50,566 nt of DNA from Flavobacteriales bacterium UBA5422 (GCA_002409405.1 DHNG01000043.1:51532-102097), one strand, 5' to 3'; counted from the first letter of the stretch, positions 23,874-33,279 are shown. The notes: generated by a model from the letters alone, not told the origin. Translations and numbers: made by a program.

Positions 23874-26297
23874 ATGAAACACCTATTTTTATCATGTATC
23901 ACACTATCCTTGCTGAGTACCGCTACGATTGCCCAGCAAAGCCTTGAATACCAAAAACCGTCTCAGGAGATTTTAGAACTGGTTGACGTAGAACGTGCTC
24001 CGTTTGTTACAATGGACAGCAAGAAGCAAACCCTGGTCTATTTTTATACTTCCATGTACAAATCCATTGAAGCAGTATCAGAAACAGAACTGAAAATTGC
24101 AGGACAACGAATCAATCCAAAGATCAATGCCCGTTCAAAGATAAGTTACATTACGAAGATTCAGGTTCAGAAAAACAGAACCGGAGCAATTCAGGATGTA
24201 AAAGGATTACCCGCTAATTTGCAACTGGCACATTATGCATGGTCTCCGAATGACCGGTTTATCGCATTTGGAAATGCCGTTAGCAATGGAATTGAGTTGT
24301 GGGTGCTGAACCTGGAGACACTGGAAGCTAAAAAAATAAGTGATGCTGTTCTGAATGCCAATCTAGGAACGCCGTTTTCCTGGTTTCCGAATAGCGAAGC
24401 ACTGTTGGTACGAACATTACCTGCCAATAGAAAAGGATTTATTGACATCACTTCAGCAGTTCCGAATGGTCCTGCAGTATTAGTGAGCGATGGAACAGTC
24501 GGACAAAATAGAACATATCCCGATTTATTAAAGAGCAAAGACGATGAAGAAAATTTCCGTACGATGGCGCGAAGCGAATTGTACAAAATTGATCTGAACG
24601 GATCGAAATCCTTGTGGAAATCAGCAGCATTGCACAAGGGAATCAGCTTTTCACCAGATGGAGAATATGTGATTTTGACAACCATTGAAGAACCGTTTTC
24701 TTACCTTGTTCCGTGGTCAAGCTTTGCTGAAAAAACGGTTGTGTGTGACAAAACAGGGAAATTGGTACAGGAAATTGACAACCGTCCTGCATCAGACAAT
24801 TTACCAAAAGGATTCATGTCGACACACAAATACAAACGTTCCATTTCCTGGAGAGATGACAAGCCCGCTACATTGATCTATGTGTTGGCATTGGATGGCG
24901 GAGACCCGGAAAATAAGGTGGATTACAGAGATGAAGTGTTCTCTATGGAAGCACCGTTTAAAGCAGGAACAGAAAAGTCATTACTGAAGACACAGCAACG
25001 TTTCTCCGGAATCGAATGGGGAAAAGAGGATCTGGCAATTGCATACGATTACTGGTACAATACCCGTAACATGAAAACCTATATTTTTAATCCGTCAAAT
25101 CCGTCAGTGACACCGGTAATATTGTGGGATCGCAATTACCAGGACCGATATACAGAACCGGGAGATTTTCAGTCGACCAAAAATCAGTTCAACCGGGACG
25201 TATTGTTGCTGGATGGTTATATCGCTTATTTGATCGGAGATGGCTTCACGCCGGAAGGACAATTCCCGTTTGTAGACCAGATCAATTTGAAGACAAAAGC
25301 GAAAAAGACATTGTACCGTTCAAAGTATACCGATAAACTGGAATCCATCAGTGCAATTCTGGATGTAAAGAAAGGAGAGTTATTGGTGAACATTCAGGCA
25401 CCGACGCAGTACCCGAATTATTACCTGAGAAAAATCGGAAGTAAAGCCGAACCGGTTCAGGTGACACAGTTTAAAAATCCGTTTGCAAAATTGGAAGGGA
25501 TCAGCAAGGAAGTAATTACTTACAAGCGTGAAGATGGGCTGGAATTAACAGCTACTCTCTACCTTCCTGCAGGATATGATAAAGCAAAGAAAGAAAAACT
25601 GCCAATGGTGATGTGGGCGTATCCACAGGAATTTAAAGACAAAAGCAGTGCCGGACAGAATACAACCAACCCGAATGAATTTATCTATCCGTATTACGGT
25701 TCGCCGATTTATTGGGTAATGAAAGGATATGCGATTCTGGATGACGCAGCTTTCCCGATTGTAGGAGAAGGAGACGAGGAACCCAACGATACATTTATTG
25801 AGCAGTTGGTCGGAAATGCAAAAGCAGCAATTGATGCGGTAGACAAACTGGGATACATTGACAGAACGCGTGTTGCTGTCGGAGGTCACTCATACGGAGC
25901 CTTCATGACGGCAAATCTATTGACACATTCTGACTTGTTTGCGGCTGGAATTGCACGAAGCGGAGCATACAACCGTACGTTGACACCATTCGGATTCCAG
26001 GGTGAAGAGCGGAACTATTGGGAAGCAAAAGACGTGTACGATAAGATGTCACCGTTTAGCTATGCAGACAAAATGAAAACACCGATGTTGTTAATCCACG
26101 GTGCTGACGACAATAACTCCGGAACATTTCCGATTCAGAGTGAGCGTTATTTCCAGGCATTGAAAGGATTCGGAGCACCTGTTCGTTATGTCGTTCTGCC
26201 GAAAGAAAGCCACGGATATGAAGCAAAAGAATCAATCCTGCACTTATTATGGGAACAGGATCAATGGTTGGAGCAACACGTGAAGAATAAGAAATAG
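23874..26297 (+). CDS. Secreted S9-family serine peptidase (prolyl oligopeptidase/glutamyl endopeptidase type)
   Basis: An 807-residue exported peptidase with a signal peptide (about 1-20, ATIAQQ), an N-terminal seven-bladed propeller region (about 40-540) and a C-terminal alpha/beta hydrolase. The triad is S673 in GGHSYG, D745 in HGADDNN and H780 in ESHGYE. The segment MVMWAYPQEFKDK and the domain order resemble the S9D glutamyl endopeptidases, but the precise substrate cannot be read. It probably degrades peptides in the periplasm or outside the cell. It is divergent from pyc and ends in a strong terminator. Confidence 0.92.
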   Translation: MKHLFLSCITLSLLSTATIAQQSLEYQKPSQEILELVDVERAPFVTMDSKKQTLVYFYTSMYKSIEAVSETELKIAGQRINPKINARSKISYITKIQVQKNRTGAIQDVKGLPANLQLAHYAWSPNDRFIAFGNAVSNGIELWVLNLETLEAKKISDAVLNANLGTPFSWFPNSEALLVRTLPANRKGFIDITSAVPNGPAVLVSDGTVGQNRTYPDLLKSKDDEENFRTMARSELYKIDLNGSKSLWKSAALHKGISFSPDGEYVILTTIEEPFSYLVPWSSFAEKTVVCDKTGKLVQEIDNRPASDNLPKGFMSTHKYKRSISWRDDKPATLIYVLALDGGDPENKVDYRDEVFSMEAPFKAGTEKSLLKTQQRFSGIEWGKEDLAIAYDYWYNTRNMKTYIFNPSNPSVTPVILWDRNYQDRYTEPGDFQSTKNQFNRDVLLLDGYIAYLIGDGFTPEGQFPFVDQINLKTKAKKTLYRSKYTDKLESISAILDVKKGELLVNIQAPTQYPNYYLRKIGSKAEPVQVTQFKNPFAKLEGISKEVITYKREDGLELTATLYLPAGYDKAKKEKLPMVMWAYPQEFKDKSSAGQNTTNPNEFIYPYYGSPIYWVMKGYAILDDAAFPIVGEGDEEPNDTFIEQLVGNAKAAIDAVDKLGYIDRTRVAVGGHSYGAFMTANLLTHSDLFAAGIARSGAYNRTLTPFGFQGEERNYWEAKDVYDKMSPFSYADKMKTPMLLIHGADDNNSGTFPIQSERYFQALKGFGAPVRYVVLPKESHGYEAKESILHLLWEQDQWLEQHVKNKK

Positions 26298-26319
26298 TTC
26301 AATGGCTGAACAAAAATTT

Positions 26320-26352
26320 AAACGGGCAATGTACGATGTACATTGCCCGTTT
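26320..26352. terminator. Strong bidirectional terminator
   Basis: A perfect 14-base stem AACGGGCAATGTAC (26321-26334) and its complement (26338-26351) with a three-base loop. A T run follows on the plus strand and an A-rich stretch precedes it. Shared by the S9 peptidase and the convergent gene at 26361. Confidence 0.92.
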
Positions 26353-26360
26353 TTGATTGC

Positions 26361-26714
26361 TTATTGTTTTTCTACTGGTTTTTTGATCAGGTTTATTTTT
26401 ACTTCACATTCATGGAATTGCGGATAGTGCGTTCCCGGTTCAAATTTTAATCCGAGCACATACGTGCGGGCACGAACCTGTAGAGGTGTTGATATTTTAG
26501 ATGATTGCTCCGGAATAATCTGAGCGGAAGTGACTTTTCCTGTTCTATCGACAGATAATCGGTAAACAATCGCTCCTTCTGTTGATTCATACATTGTGAA
26601 TTCCGAAGGGACAGCCAGTTTTCTTCCTTCTTTTACTAACTCTCCTCCCATTAACTGAGCATGGGAAACAGTACTGAAAAAACACACGGAAAAAACAAAG
26701 AAAAGCACTTTCAT
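26361..26714 (-). CDS. Small secreted protein with a TonB C-terminal-like domain
   Basis: A 117-residue exported protein. Signal peptide about 1-19 (ending VSHAQ). The rest matches the pattern of a TonB_C-type fold: GAIVYRLSVDRTGKVTSAQIIP, then LGLKFEPGTHYPQFHECEVKINL. There is no membrane anchor or proline-rich linker, so it is not an energy-transducing TonB but a free periplasmic relative, a type frequent in Bacteroidota. Role unknown. Single gene, convergent with the S9 peptidase. Confidence 0.75.
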   Translation of the reverse strand: MKVLFFVFSVCFFSTVSHAQLMGGELVKEGRKLAVPSEFTMYESTEGAIVYRLSVDRTGKVTSAQIIPEQSSKISTPLQVRARTYVLGLKFEPGTHYPQFHECEVKINLIKKPVEKQ

Positions 26715-26805
26715 AAGGGATCAAATTTTGACCAAAATAAGCAATTTTCCGTCATACAATCAATTCTTATTGCGAATCAATTGATAATCAATCATTCAAA
26801 ATTCC

Positions 26806-27357
26806 TTACTCTTCCAATACTCGTTTTGCTTGCTGAATATGTCGCATATTGTGATAAATCACAAACCGAAACGTATCTCCCAATCTTAGTTTAATCCATT
26901 TTGAAATAGAAATACTGACTTTGGTACGCGTCAGATCTGTCGTTTTTCCTCTTTCGAGCAAACGAAGCATTTGCTGTTGCTGATCAATGAATTCGTCAAT
27001 GACAGATAAATCCAACTGGCTGTGAATGGGATTCATTTCTTTAAATGTCTTCATTTTGTTGAGTTTCTCTTTGGGAAGCATGCTGTTTGCAAAATAATTT
27101 CCCAACCAACCACTTTTGAAAAATTGCTTCGGAGATTTGGAAGTACCTGCATGATCCAATCGACGTGTAAGCTCAGGAATGTAGAATCGGCCATACAGAT
27201 TCAAATGTTGAACACATTCCAGGGCACTCCAGCTATCTGCAGATTCCCTCTGGTTTAACGACTCTAATGATTGCCCTTTTAAGGTTTCCGCATACGCAGC
27301 CATTGACTGTGTTTGTGCTGTCAATTCATTGATGAGGTCCTGTGATTTAAATTTCAT
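26806..27357 (-). CDS. DinB-like (DinB/YfiT superfamily) protein
   Basis: A 183-residue four-helix-bundle protein. The presumed metal site has one His in WSALECVQHLNLYGR (about 46-60) and two in IYHNMRHIQQA near the end, the usual spacing of three His ligands in DinB-like proteins. Many family members are thiol-dependent S-transferases or have no assigned role. It lies 51 bases downstream of the Crp-like gene and may be cotranscribed with it. Confidence 0.85.
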   Translation of the reverse strand: MKFKSQDLINELTAQTQSMAAYAETLKGQSLESLNQRESADSWSALECVQHLNLYGRFYIPELTRRLDHAGTSKSPKQFFKSGWLGNYFANSMLPKEKLNKMKTFKEMNPIHSQLDLSVIDEFIDQQQQMLRLLERGKTTDLTRTKVSISISKWIKLRLGDTFRFVIYHNMRHIQQAKRVLEE

Positions 27358-27408
27358 CTTTTTTTGAGCAAAATTCGGAATGTTCCCACAATTAAAAATT
27401 GATTGAAA

Positions 27409-27924
27409 TCAAGACTTTTTTAAGCGGGATAGCGTTTCCGGAGTCATTCGGAGGTAATTAGCGATGTGCTTATTTGGAATTTCCTGGAATAACTGAGGGC
27501 TTCGTTTCAATACCCGTTCATACCGCACTTTGGGAGAATTGGTCAACAGGTCTTTTTCCCGCTCGATCTGCTGAAGCACTAGATCCTCCAGAACCTCTTG
27601 GTACCAAACTAAATATTCATGGGAAGAATGAATAAAATTCATAAAGTCAGCTTTTGAGGCGACAGAAAGTGTTGTTTTTTTGATTGCCTGCATAATAAAA
27701 TCTGATGGCTGTTCGCTTATAAATGAGTCGAGGGAAACAATAATGTTATTGCTATACCCGAAACGAATATTGCGCTCTTCTCCTTCATCAATCGTGAAGA
27801 TCCGCAGACTTCCGCTTTCTACAAAATAGACATTTGTATCAATTGATTGATAGTCTTTTAAGTAGTCATTTCGTTCCAAAACAACCTGTTTTTTGAATAT
27901 ATTCGCGTCTTTCAGATGTTTCAT
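27409..27924 (-). CDS. Crp/Fnr-family transcriptional regulator
   Basis: The 171-residue protein has a cNMP-binding-like beta barrel (about 15-110, with YFVESGSLRIFTIDEGEERNIRF) and a dimerisation helix. A short C-terminal helix-turn-helix follows (IPNKHIANYLRMTPETLSRLKK), ending right after the recognition helix. It is shorter than classical Crp (about 210) but normal for this Bacteroidota subgroup. It starts 82 bases from the divergent nucleoside phosphorylase; the region between holds an imperfect inverted repeat. Confidence 0.9.
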   Translation of the reverse strand: MKHLKDANIFKKQVVLERNDYLKDYQSIDTNVYFVESGSLRIFTIDEGEERNIRFGYSNNIIVSLDSFISEQPSDFIMQAIKKTTLSVASKADFMNFIHSSHEYLVWYQEVLEDLVLQQIEREKDLLTNSPKVRYERVLKRSPQLFQEIPNKHIANYLRMTPETLSRLKKS

Positions 27925-27945
27925 TCTGTTGATTTACCTGCCGCT

Positions 27946-27989
27946 ATCGTGCAATAGTGACATAAAAATACCTATTATTGTGATACGAT
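27946..27989. promoter_or_regulatory. Imperfect inverted repeat in the crp-like/phosphorylase divergent region
   Basis: ATCGTGCAATAG (27946-27957) faces CTATTATTG...ACGAT (27972-27989). It may be an operator for the Crp-like regulator. Weak. Confidence 0.25.
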
Positions 27990-28006
27990 TAAAAAGAAAT
28001 ACAACT

Positions 28007-28870
28007 ATGACATTTCCTGCTTCAGAATTGGTATTGGACAAACATGGGCGCGTGTATCATTTGGGATTGAACCCACAGGAACTTGCTCCGAAAGTTATTT
28101 TGGTCGGTGATCAGGACCGGGTAGAATTGGTCAGTTCATTTTTTGATACAATCGAACACACATCCCGGCACCGTGAATTTGTTACACATACCGGAACTTA
28201 TAAAGGAAAATGCATAAGTGTTCTTTCCAGTGGAATCGGAACAGATAACATTGATATTGTACTCAATGAACTGGATGCGTTGGTTAACATCGACCTGGAA
28301 AAAAGAACAACCAAATCAGAACATACGTCATTAGAACTGGTACGTATCGGTACATGTGGAATTTTACAGGCAGACATTCCCGTTCATTCCTACTTGCTCA
28401 GCAAAGGAGCCTTTGGATTGGATAATGTCGCGCATTTTTATGAAATCCCGTTTTCTGAAGAGGAAACGAAGTTAAAGAATACCATTTGTGAACACCTTGC
28501 ACTTCCAAAAGAAGTGGTGCCTTATTATATAGGAGCAGACGAATCGCTATTCTTACGGTTTCAATCCGGGCAAACACATGCAGGAATTACAGTTACCAGC
28601 AGTGGCTTTTATGGTCCCCAGGGGCGACAATTAAACCTGAAAACCAAAACAACCGGCTTAAATGAGACCTTGACTTCCTTTCGTAGCAAAGATGAACGGA
28701 TCATCAATTTTGAAATGGAAAGTTCCGCATTGTTTTCACTTGCAAAAGCATTGGGACATAAAAGCACAACCATTTGCCTGGGAATTGCCAACCGCCCGAA
28801 TATGGAGTTCTCAAAAGGATATGCGGCAGAAATGAATGAATTAATCCAATACGTACTTGACCGAATCTGA
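28007..28870 (+). CDS. Nucleoside (uridine-type) phosphorylase
   Basis: A PNP/UDP-family phosphorylase that splits nucleosides with phosphate for salvage. From Met at 28007 the protein has 287 residues. Seen: KVILVGDQDRVELVSSFFD (phosphate site), REFVTHTGTYKGKCISVLSSGIG, ELVRIGTCGILQ, and the ribose/base region FEMESSALFSLAKALGH. The last motif and overall length fit uridine phosphorylase, but substrate is not certain. The frame is open to 27893, but that would overlap the divergent Crp-like gene and adds a non-homologous stretch, so the internal Met is chosen. Confidence 0.88.
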   Translation: MTFPASELVLDKHGRVYHLGLNPQELAPKVILVGDQDRVELVSSFFDTIEHTSRHREFVTHTGTYKGKCISVLSSGIGTDNIDIVLNELDALVNIDLEKRTTKSEHTSLELVRIGTCGILQADIPVHSYLLSKGAFGLDNVAHFYEIPFSEEETKLKNTICEHLALPKEVVPYYIGADESLFLRFQSGQTHAGITVTSSGFYGPQGRQLNLKTKTTGLNETLTSFRSKDERIINFEMESSALFSLAKALGHKSTTICLGIANRPNMEFSKGYAAEMNELIQYVLDRI

Positions 28871-28886
28871 TCCGCTTCCGGAACCT

Positions 28887-28902
28887 AATTAATTGATTAA
28901 TT
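28887..28902. repeat. Palindrome after the phosphorylase gene
   Basis: AATTAATTGATTAATT, two seven-base arms. No T run follows, so it is not a clear terminator. The remaining bases to 29080 are A+T-rich with no gene. Confidence 0.3.
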
Positions 28903-29081
28903 GCAGGCTACCAAAGGGGAAATACTACTCAGCAGTTATGCACATTTTTTTGTCAAATATTAATTGAATGTTAGTGAATATTCATTTTAATTTAACATTT
29001 ATACACTTTGCCTTAAAAAGAGGGTATTTAAAATGAAGAAACCCCCATTTCAATAAAAAAAGTTACACACAGGCTCTATGA

Positions 29082-29115
29082 TTTGGTAATATTTCAAATC
29101 CTTTTATTAAGTTTG
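29082..29115 (+). promoter_or_regulatory. Promoter of the exbB-exbD-tonB operon
   Basis: TTTG (29082-29085), 22 bases, then TAAGTTTG (29108-29115), matching the Bacteroidota consensus. It is 38 bases before the exbB ATG. Confidence 0.65.
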
Positions 29116-29153
29116 CCCTATTAACTAATGTTTAAGAACTTAAAAATTGAATT

Positions 29154-29957
29154 ATGAGTAGTAAAAAGACGGCGGGTGGATTTTCCGCACTAGTTGGTGC
29201 AATTGCAATTGTTATTGCCTTGGTTATCGGGGTGGTAATTTATAAGTTTATTTTCGGTAATCCGGCTAACTTCGTTGATAATGATCCAAACAATGAAGCA
29301 TTGCAGGGTAACTATTTGGGGATTATCTACAAAGGAGGATTTATCGTACCAATGTTGATCGCAACAATTATAACAGTAGTTATCTTTACATTGGAGCGTT
29401 TCGTTACATTAGGGAAAGCAAAAGGTAAAGGAAGCTTGAATGTATTTGTAGCAAAAATCAAAGGATTGCTTGCTGACGGAAACATCGAAGAGGCAAAAGA
29501 AGCGTGTGAAGTTCAAAAAGGTTCATTGGCAAATGTAGTTTCTGCAGGATTGGAAAAATATGAATTGTTGGCAAACGACAATACATTGGATAAAGAACAA
29601 AAAATCGAAAACATCAAGAAAGAATTGGAAGAAGCTACAGCATTGGAATTGCCTATGTTGTCTAAAAACTTGCCTGTACTTTCAACGATTGCATCCGTAT
29701 CCGTATTGATCGGTTTGATCGGTACCGTATTGGGGATGATTCGTTCATTTGGTGCGATGGCACACGGAGCGCCTGACACAGCTGCATTATCTGCGGGTAT
29801 CTCTGAGGCATTGATCAACACGGCATTGGGTATTACAGGTTCATGTTTGGCGATCATTTTCTACAACATGTTCTCTACTAAAGTGGATCAAATGACACAC
29901 AGCATGGACGAAGCTAGCTTTACAATCGTTCAGGATTTCTCTAAATCAGTAAAATAA
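29154..29957 (+). CDS. exbB: MotA/TolQ/ExbB proton channel protein
   Basis: ExbB forms the pentameric inner-membrane stator that uses the proton gradient to power TonB. The 267-residue protein has an N-terminal membrane segment (about 12-34), a second at about 62-82, and a long cytoplasmic stretch. The conserved pair of helices follows near the end: STIASVSVLIGLIGTVLGMIRSF and INTALGITGSCLAIIFYNMF, with the channel Thr. First gene of the operon, followed 43 bases later by exbD. Confidence 0.93.
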   Translation: MSSKKTAGGFSALVGAIAIVIALVIGVVIYKFIFGNPANFVDNDPNNEALQGNYLGIIYKGGFIVPMLIATIITVVIFTLERFVTLGKAKGKGSLNVFVAKIKGLLADGNIEEAKEACEVQKGSLANVVSAGLEKYELLANDNTLDKEQKIENIKKELEEATALELPMLSKNLPVLSTIASVSVLIGLIGTVLGMIRSFGAMAHGAPDTAALSAGISEALINTALGITGSCLAIIFYNMFSTKVDQMTHSMDEASFTIVQDFSKSVK

Positions 29958-30000
29958 TCGGAAACGGATTTATTGTTTCATATAAATAAAAACAATCGAA

Positions 30001-30687
30001 ATGGCGAAAATTAGTAAACCCAAAAGTGCTCCTGCTATAGACATGACGCCTATGGTGGACTTGGCATTCTTGCTGGTTACTTTCTTTATGCTTTCGGCCA
30101 ATTTCCGTACTGATGAGGTAGTTCAGGTAGATACTCCTTCGAGTATTTCAGAAATGACAATGCCCGAAAATGTTGTGTTGATCACAGTAGATCAGGGAGG
30201 ACGTGTTTATTTTGGTGTTTCAGGAAAAGAAGAGGCAAAACAAAATTTGCTGAAACGAATGTCTGAAAAATACAAAATTCCGTTTTCTCCTGAACAGATC
30301 GCAACATTTGGATCATTGACAGACTTTGGATGTACCATCCAGGAAATGCCGGCATTTTTGAATATGACCGGTGACGAAAGAAAAAGATTCGTATCAGAAG
30401 GTAAAACAATGGCAATTCCGACAGACTCCACAAATAACCAATTGAAAGATTGGATCAATTTTGGAAACATGGAAATGCTGGCAGTTGGTGAAAAAGCATA
30501 CTTTGAAGCAAAAGACAGAGGATTGGAACCGAATATCAATGAGTTCAAGCCAAAATTTGTACTGAAAGTGGATAGTAAAGCAGAATACCTGTATGCGAAG
30601 AAAGTAATTGAAACATTCCGTGATCTGAAACTGAGCAACCTGAACTTTATCACGTCGCTTGAAGCAGATCCGAGAAAAGCACAATAA
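30001..30687 (+). CDS. exbD: ExbD/TolR biopolymer transport protein, copy 1
   Basis: ExbD is the proton-carrying partner of ExbB. The 228-residue protein begins with a basic tail, then AIDMTPMVDLAFLLVTFFML, where the Asp of MVDLAF is the proton-binding residue. A periplasmic domain of about 180 residues follows, longer than the roughly 140-residue total of E. coli ExbD, as is usual in Bacteroidota. The second exbD follows 3 bases after the stop, so both subunits are probably made together. Confidence 0.93.
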   Translation: MAKISKPKSAPAIDMTPMVDLAFLLVTFFMLSANFRTDEVVQVDTPSSISEMTMPENVVLITVDQGGRVYFGVSGKEEAKQNLLKRMSEKYKIPFSPEQIATFGSLTDFGCTIQEMPAFLNMTGDERKRFVSEGKTMAIPTDSTNNQLKDWINFGNMEMLAVGEKAYFEAKDRGLEPNINEFKPKFVLKVDSKAEYLYAKKVIETFRDLKLSNLNFITSLEADPRKAQ

Positions 30688-30690
30688 GAT

Positions 30691-31329
30691 ATGGCACAAA
30701 TACAAGATACAGGCGGACAGGATCACAAAGGTGGTAAGAAAAGGCCTAAAAGAGGTATCCCGACAGTGGATATGACTCCGATGGTGGATTTGGCATTCTT
30801 ATTGCTAACGTTCTTCGTAATGACGTCAACATTCAGTAAGCCGAAAGTAATGAGTTTGGTATACCCGGCGAAACCAGAACCAGGTCAGGAAAATAAGAAC
30901 TCGGAAATTAACAATGCGGTTACGTTTCTGTTGTCTGAAGACCGGATTTTTTACTATCAGGAAATGTTCTATCCCGAAGGGAATGACAAAGGAAAACCTG
31001 CAACACAGTTGGAGGAAACCGATTTCAGTCCTCAGGGAGTGAGAAAATTACTCACAAACTTGAACCGATTTGTACTTGAGAAAAAAGCAGGATACGATCA
31101 GGAATTGAAGCGTGGACAAATTGCCGACAGTACTTACCTGCGTTTGGTAAGAGAAGCAAAAGGCGACAACGCTGCATTGAAAGTCCTGATCAAAACAGAT
31201 GATATGGCAACATGCGGAAACTTTATCGATTTGATCGATGAGTTGAAGATTGCTGATATCGGGGTTATTGCTCCGGTAGATATCACTGCCGATGAGCTCA
31301 AGTTAGTTAAAGCTAAAACCGATAAATAA
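30691..31329 (+). CDS. exbD: ExbD/TolR biopolymer transport protein, copy 2
   Basis: The 212-residue paralogue of the preceding gene has the same signature, TVDMTPMVDLAFLLLTFFVM, with the key Asp, and a different periplasmic domain. Two unlike ExbD subunits in one operon are common in Bacteroidota and may form a heterodimer inside the ExbB pentamer. tonB follows 7 bases after it. Confidence 0.93.
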   Translation: MAQIQDTGGQDHKGGKKRPKRGIPTVDMTPMVDLAFLLLTFFVMTSTFSKPKVMSLVYPAKPEPGQENKNSEINNAVTFLLSEDRIFYYQEMFYPEGNDKGKPATQLEETDFSPQGVRKLLTNLNRFVLEKKAGYDQELKRGQIADSTYLRLVREAKGDNAALKVLIKTDDMATCGNFIDLIDELKIADIGVIAPVDITADELKLVKAKTDK

Positions 31330-31336
31330 TTAAGTT

Positions 31337-32194
31337 ATGGGAATTATCATTTTAGTTACAGTATTGGTGTTATTAGTGTCGCTGTATGATTATTTTTCAT
31401 CAAAAAGCTGGCAACAGGTAACATCTTCTTCTCGAAACGAAGTCGTTTTCGATGAAAGAAACAAAGAGTACGGGGCTTACGAGATTCGCAGCAATTATGA
31501 CCGAAATTTGATTTTAATCATTTTGGGGATCGCTGCAACAATCGGAATTGCTTACGGAACGTATTTGTTCATCAAATCACTCCCTGAAGAAGTGGTTGAA
31601 GCTCCACCAATCGATACCTCGATGTTTACGATTGAAGCTCCGCCATTGGATGAGGAAGTACCACCGCCACCACCGGTTGAGGAAGTACCTGTACAGTTGG
31701 AAAAAACAGTAGAGTTCTTACCTCCGGTAGTAACGGATGAGCCGGTAGATAATCCTCCGCCGATTCAGGATGCAATGACAGACACAAAAGCATCTACGCA
31801 AACAAACGACATTGAGACGGAAACATTTACACCTCCGACAGTTACAGCTCCGAAAGTTGTAGAAAAAGAGGAAGAAATCCTGACGTTCGTTGCGGAAGAA
31901 GCTTCTTTCCCTGGAGGAACAGCGGAAATGATGAAGTATCTGGGAAAAAACATCAAGTATCCTGAGGTTGCTATTCAGGCGGGGATCCAAGGAAAAGTAA
32001 CATTGCGTTTCGTAGTCGGAAAAGACGGTAGCATCGAAAACGTGACTGTTGCAAGAGGAGTTCCGGGATGTCCTGAATGTGACAAGGAAGCAATTCGTGT
32101 GGTAAAATCCATGCCTAAGTGGAAACCTGCGAAAAACGACGGTAAAGTAGTAAAAAGTTACTTCAACTTACCTGTAACGTTTAAACTGCAATAA
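31337..32194 (+). CDS. tonB: Energy transducer TonB, copy 1
   Basis: TonB spans the periplasm and passes ExbBD energy to outer-membrane receptors. The 285-residue protein has an N-terminal hydrophobic stretch (1-18), the conserved SWQQVTSSSRNEVVFDERNK and EYGAYEIRSNYDRNL, and a membrane helix (about 54-76). A proline-rich linker (PPPPPVEEVP, about 95-175) precedes a TonB_C domain (about 190-285, with SFPGGTAEMMKYLGKNIKYP and GCPECDKEAIRVVKSMPKW). The extra N-terminal hydrophobic segment before the usual ERNKEYGAY is shared by all three copies. It is followed by a terminator at 32216. Confidence 0.93.
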   Translation: MGIIILVTVLVLLVSLYDYFSSKSWQQVTSSSRNEVVFDERNKEYGAYEIRSNYDRNLILIILGIAATIGIAYGTYLFIKSLPEEVVEAPPIDTSMFTIEAPPLDEEVPPPPPVEEVPVQLEKTVEFLPPVVTDEPVDNPPPIQDAMTDTKASTQTNDIETETFTPPTVTAPKVVEKEEEILTFVAEEASFPGGTAEMMKYLGKNIKYPEVAIQAGIQGKVTLRFVVGKDGSIENVTVARGVPGCPECDKEAIRVVKSMPKWKPAKNDGKVVKSYFNLPVTFKLQ

Positions 32195-32215
32195 TTCATT
32201 TTTAAACATAGATAG

Positions 32216-32248
32216 AATGCCCGGGTCAAGTTGATCCGGGCATTTTTT
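32216..32248 (+). terminator. Terminator after tonB copy 1
   Basis: AATGCCCGG pairs with CCGGGCATT, inner TCAA with TTGA, followed by T6. Nearly the same hairpin recurs after copy 2. Confidence 0.9.
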
Positions 32249-32385
32249 ATTCCTTAAACGGAGGCAATTAGCAGATCGAATCGCAGCAACGACTGTATAA
32301 TCAACAGCTTGCTTAGTTCCGTCGTTTCCTCTGTTTTTCATAACCGGATGGTTTAACTTAGCTATAAACCTTTAAAATTTGAGTT

Positions 32386-33258
32386 ATGGAAATTATCATT
32401 TTAATCACAGCTGTGATATTAGCAGTTTCACTGTACGACTTCTTCACCTCTCGCAGTTGGCAGCAGGTAACCTCTTCCTCCCGGAATGATGTCGTTTTCG
32501 GAGAACGAAACAAAGCATACGGTGCCTACCAGATCAGACGAGATTATGACCGGAATTTGTTATTTATTCTTCTCGGAGTTATCGGATCTGTTGGGATTGC
32601 TTATGGAACGTTTATGTATTTCAGAACTCAACCGGTCAGTGAGGTAAAGCTCCCTTCAACAGACGATTTTGTTTTCCCGATGATTGAAATTCCGATTGAG
32701 ATTGACAACACTCCTCCTCCGATTGATGATAGTCAACAACCAGCAGCGTCAGGACCAACAGATCAATTTGTAGTTCCGATAATAACAGATATACCCATGA
32801 ATACTAATCCACCTATTCAAGATCTGTTGGGATCAAATCCAGTAGGGAATGAACCGGTAACTGGATCCGGAAATCCGTTTACTCCTCCTACATCAACAAC
32901 AACTGCCGGAACAGGTGGCGGATCAGGAGGTGGAGACATCATTGAAGATTTTGTAGACATTGACGCTTCGTTCCCGGGAGGTATTCCTGCAATGATGAAA
33001 TACTTATCAAAGAATATTCAATACCCGGAAAGGGGTATTCAAGCCGGTGCTCAAGGAAGAGTGACATTACGCTTTGTTGTTGGAAAAGATGGGAAAATTG
33101 AGAATGTAACTGTTGCAAAAGGAGTCCCGGGATGTCCTGAATGCGATCAGGAAGCTGTTCGTGTGGTTAGAGGAATGCCTAAATGGAATCCTGCACAAAA
33201 CAAAGGAAAGGTAGTGAAAAGCTACTTTAATTTACCTGTAACGTTTAAACTACAATAA
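32386..33258 (+). CDS. tonB: Energy transducer TonB, copy 2
   Basis: The 290-residue tandem paralogue of 31337-32194 shares the N-terminus (SLYDFFTSRSWQQVTSSSRN, ERNKAYGAYQIRRDYDRNL) and the TonB_C domain (about 198-290, DASFPGGIPAMMKYLSKNI, GCPECDQEAVRVVRGMPKW). The linker differs: less proline, ending in a Gly/Ser stretch GTGGGSGGGD. It has its own 137-base upstream region after the copy 1 terminator, so it may be transcribed separately. A different linker length and charge may suit different receptors. Confidence 0.92.
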   Translation: MEIIILITAVILAVSLYDFFTSRSWQQVTSSSRNDVVFGERNKAYGAYQIRRDYDRNLLFILLGVIGSVGIAYGTFMYFRTQPVSEVKLPSTDDFVFPMIEIPIEIDNTPPPIDDSQQPAASGPTDQFVVPIITDIPMNTNPPIQDLLGSNPVGNEPVTGSGNPFTPPTSTTTAGTGGGSGGGDIIEDFVDIDASFPGGIPAMMKYLSKNIQYPERGIQAGAQGRVTLRFVVGKDGKIENVTVAKGVPGCPECDQEAVRVVRGMPKWNPAQNKGKVVKSYFNLPVTFKLQ

Positions 33259-33279
33259 TTCTGTATAAATTACAGATAA

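Noticed and set aside
27893..28006. Upstream start for the nucleoside phosphorylase with a hydrophobic N-terminus
   Set aside because: It would overlap the divergent Crp-like gene and give a cytoplasmic enzyme a false signal peptide.
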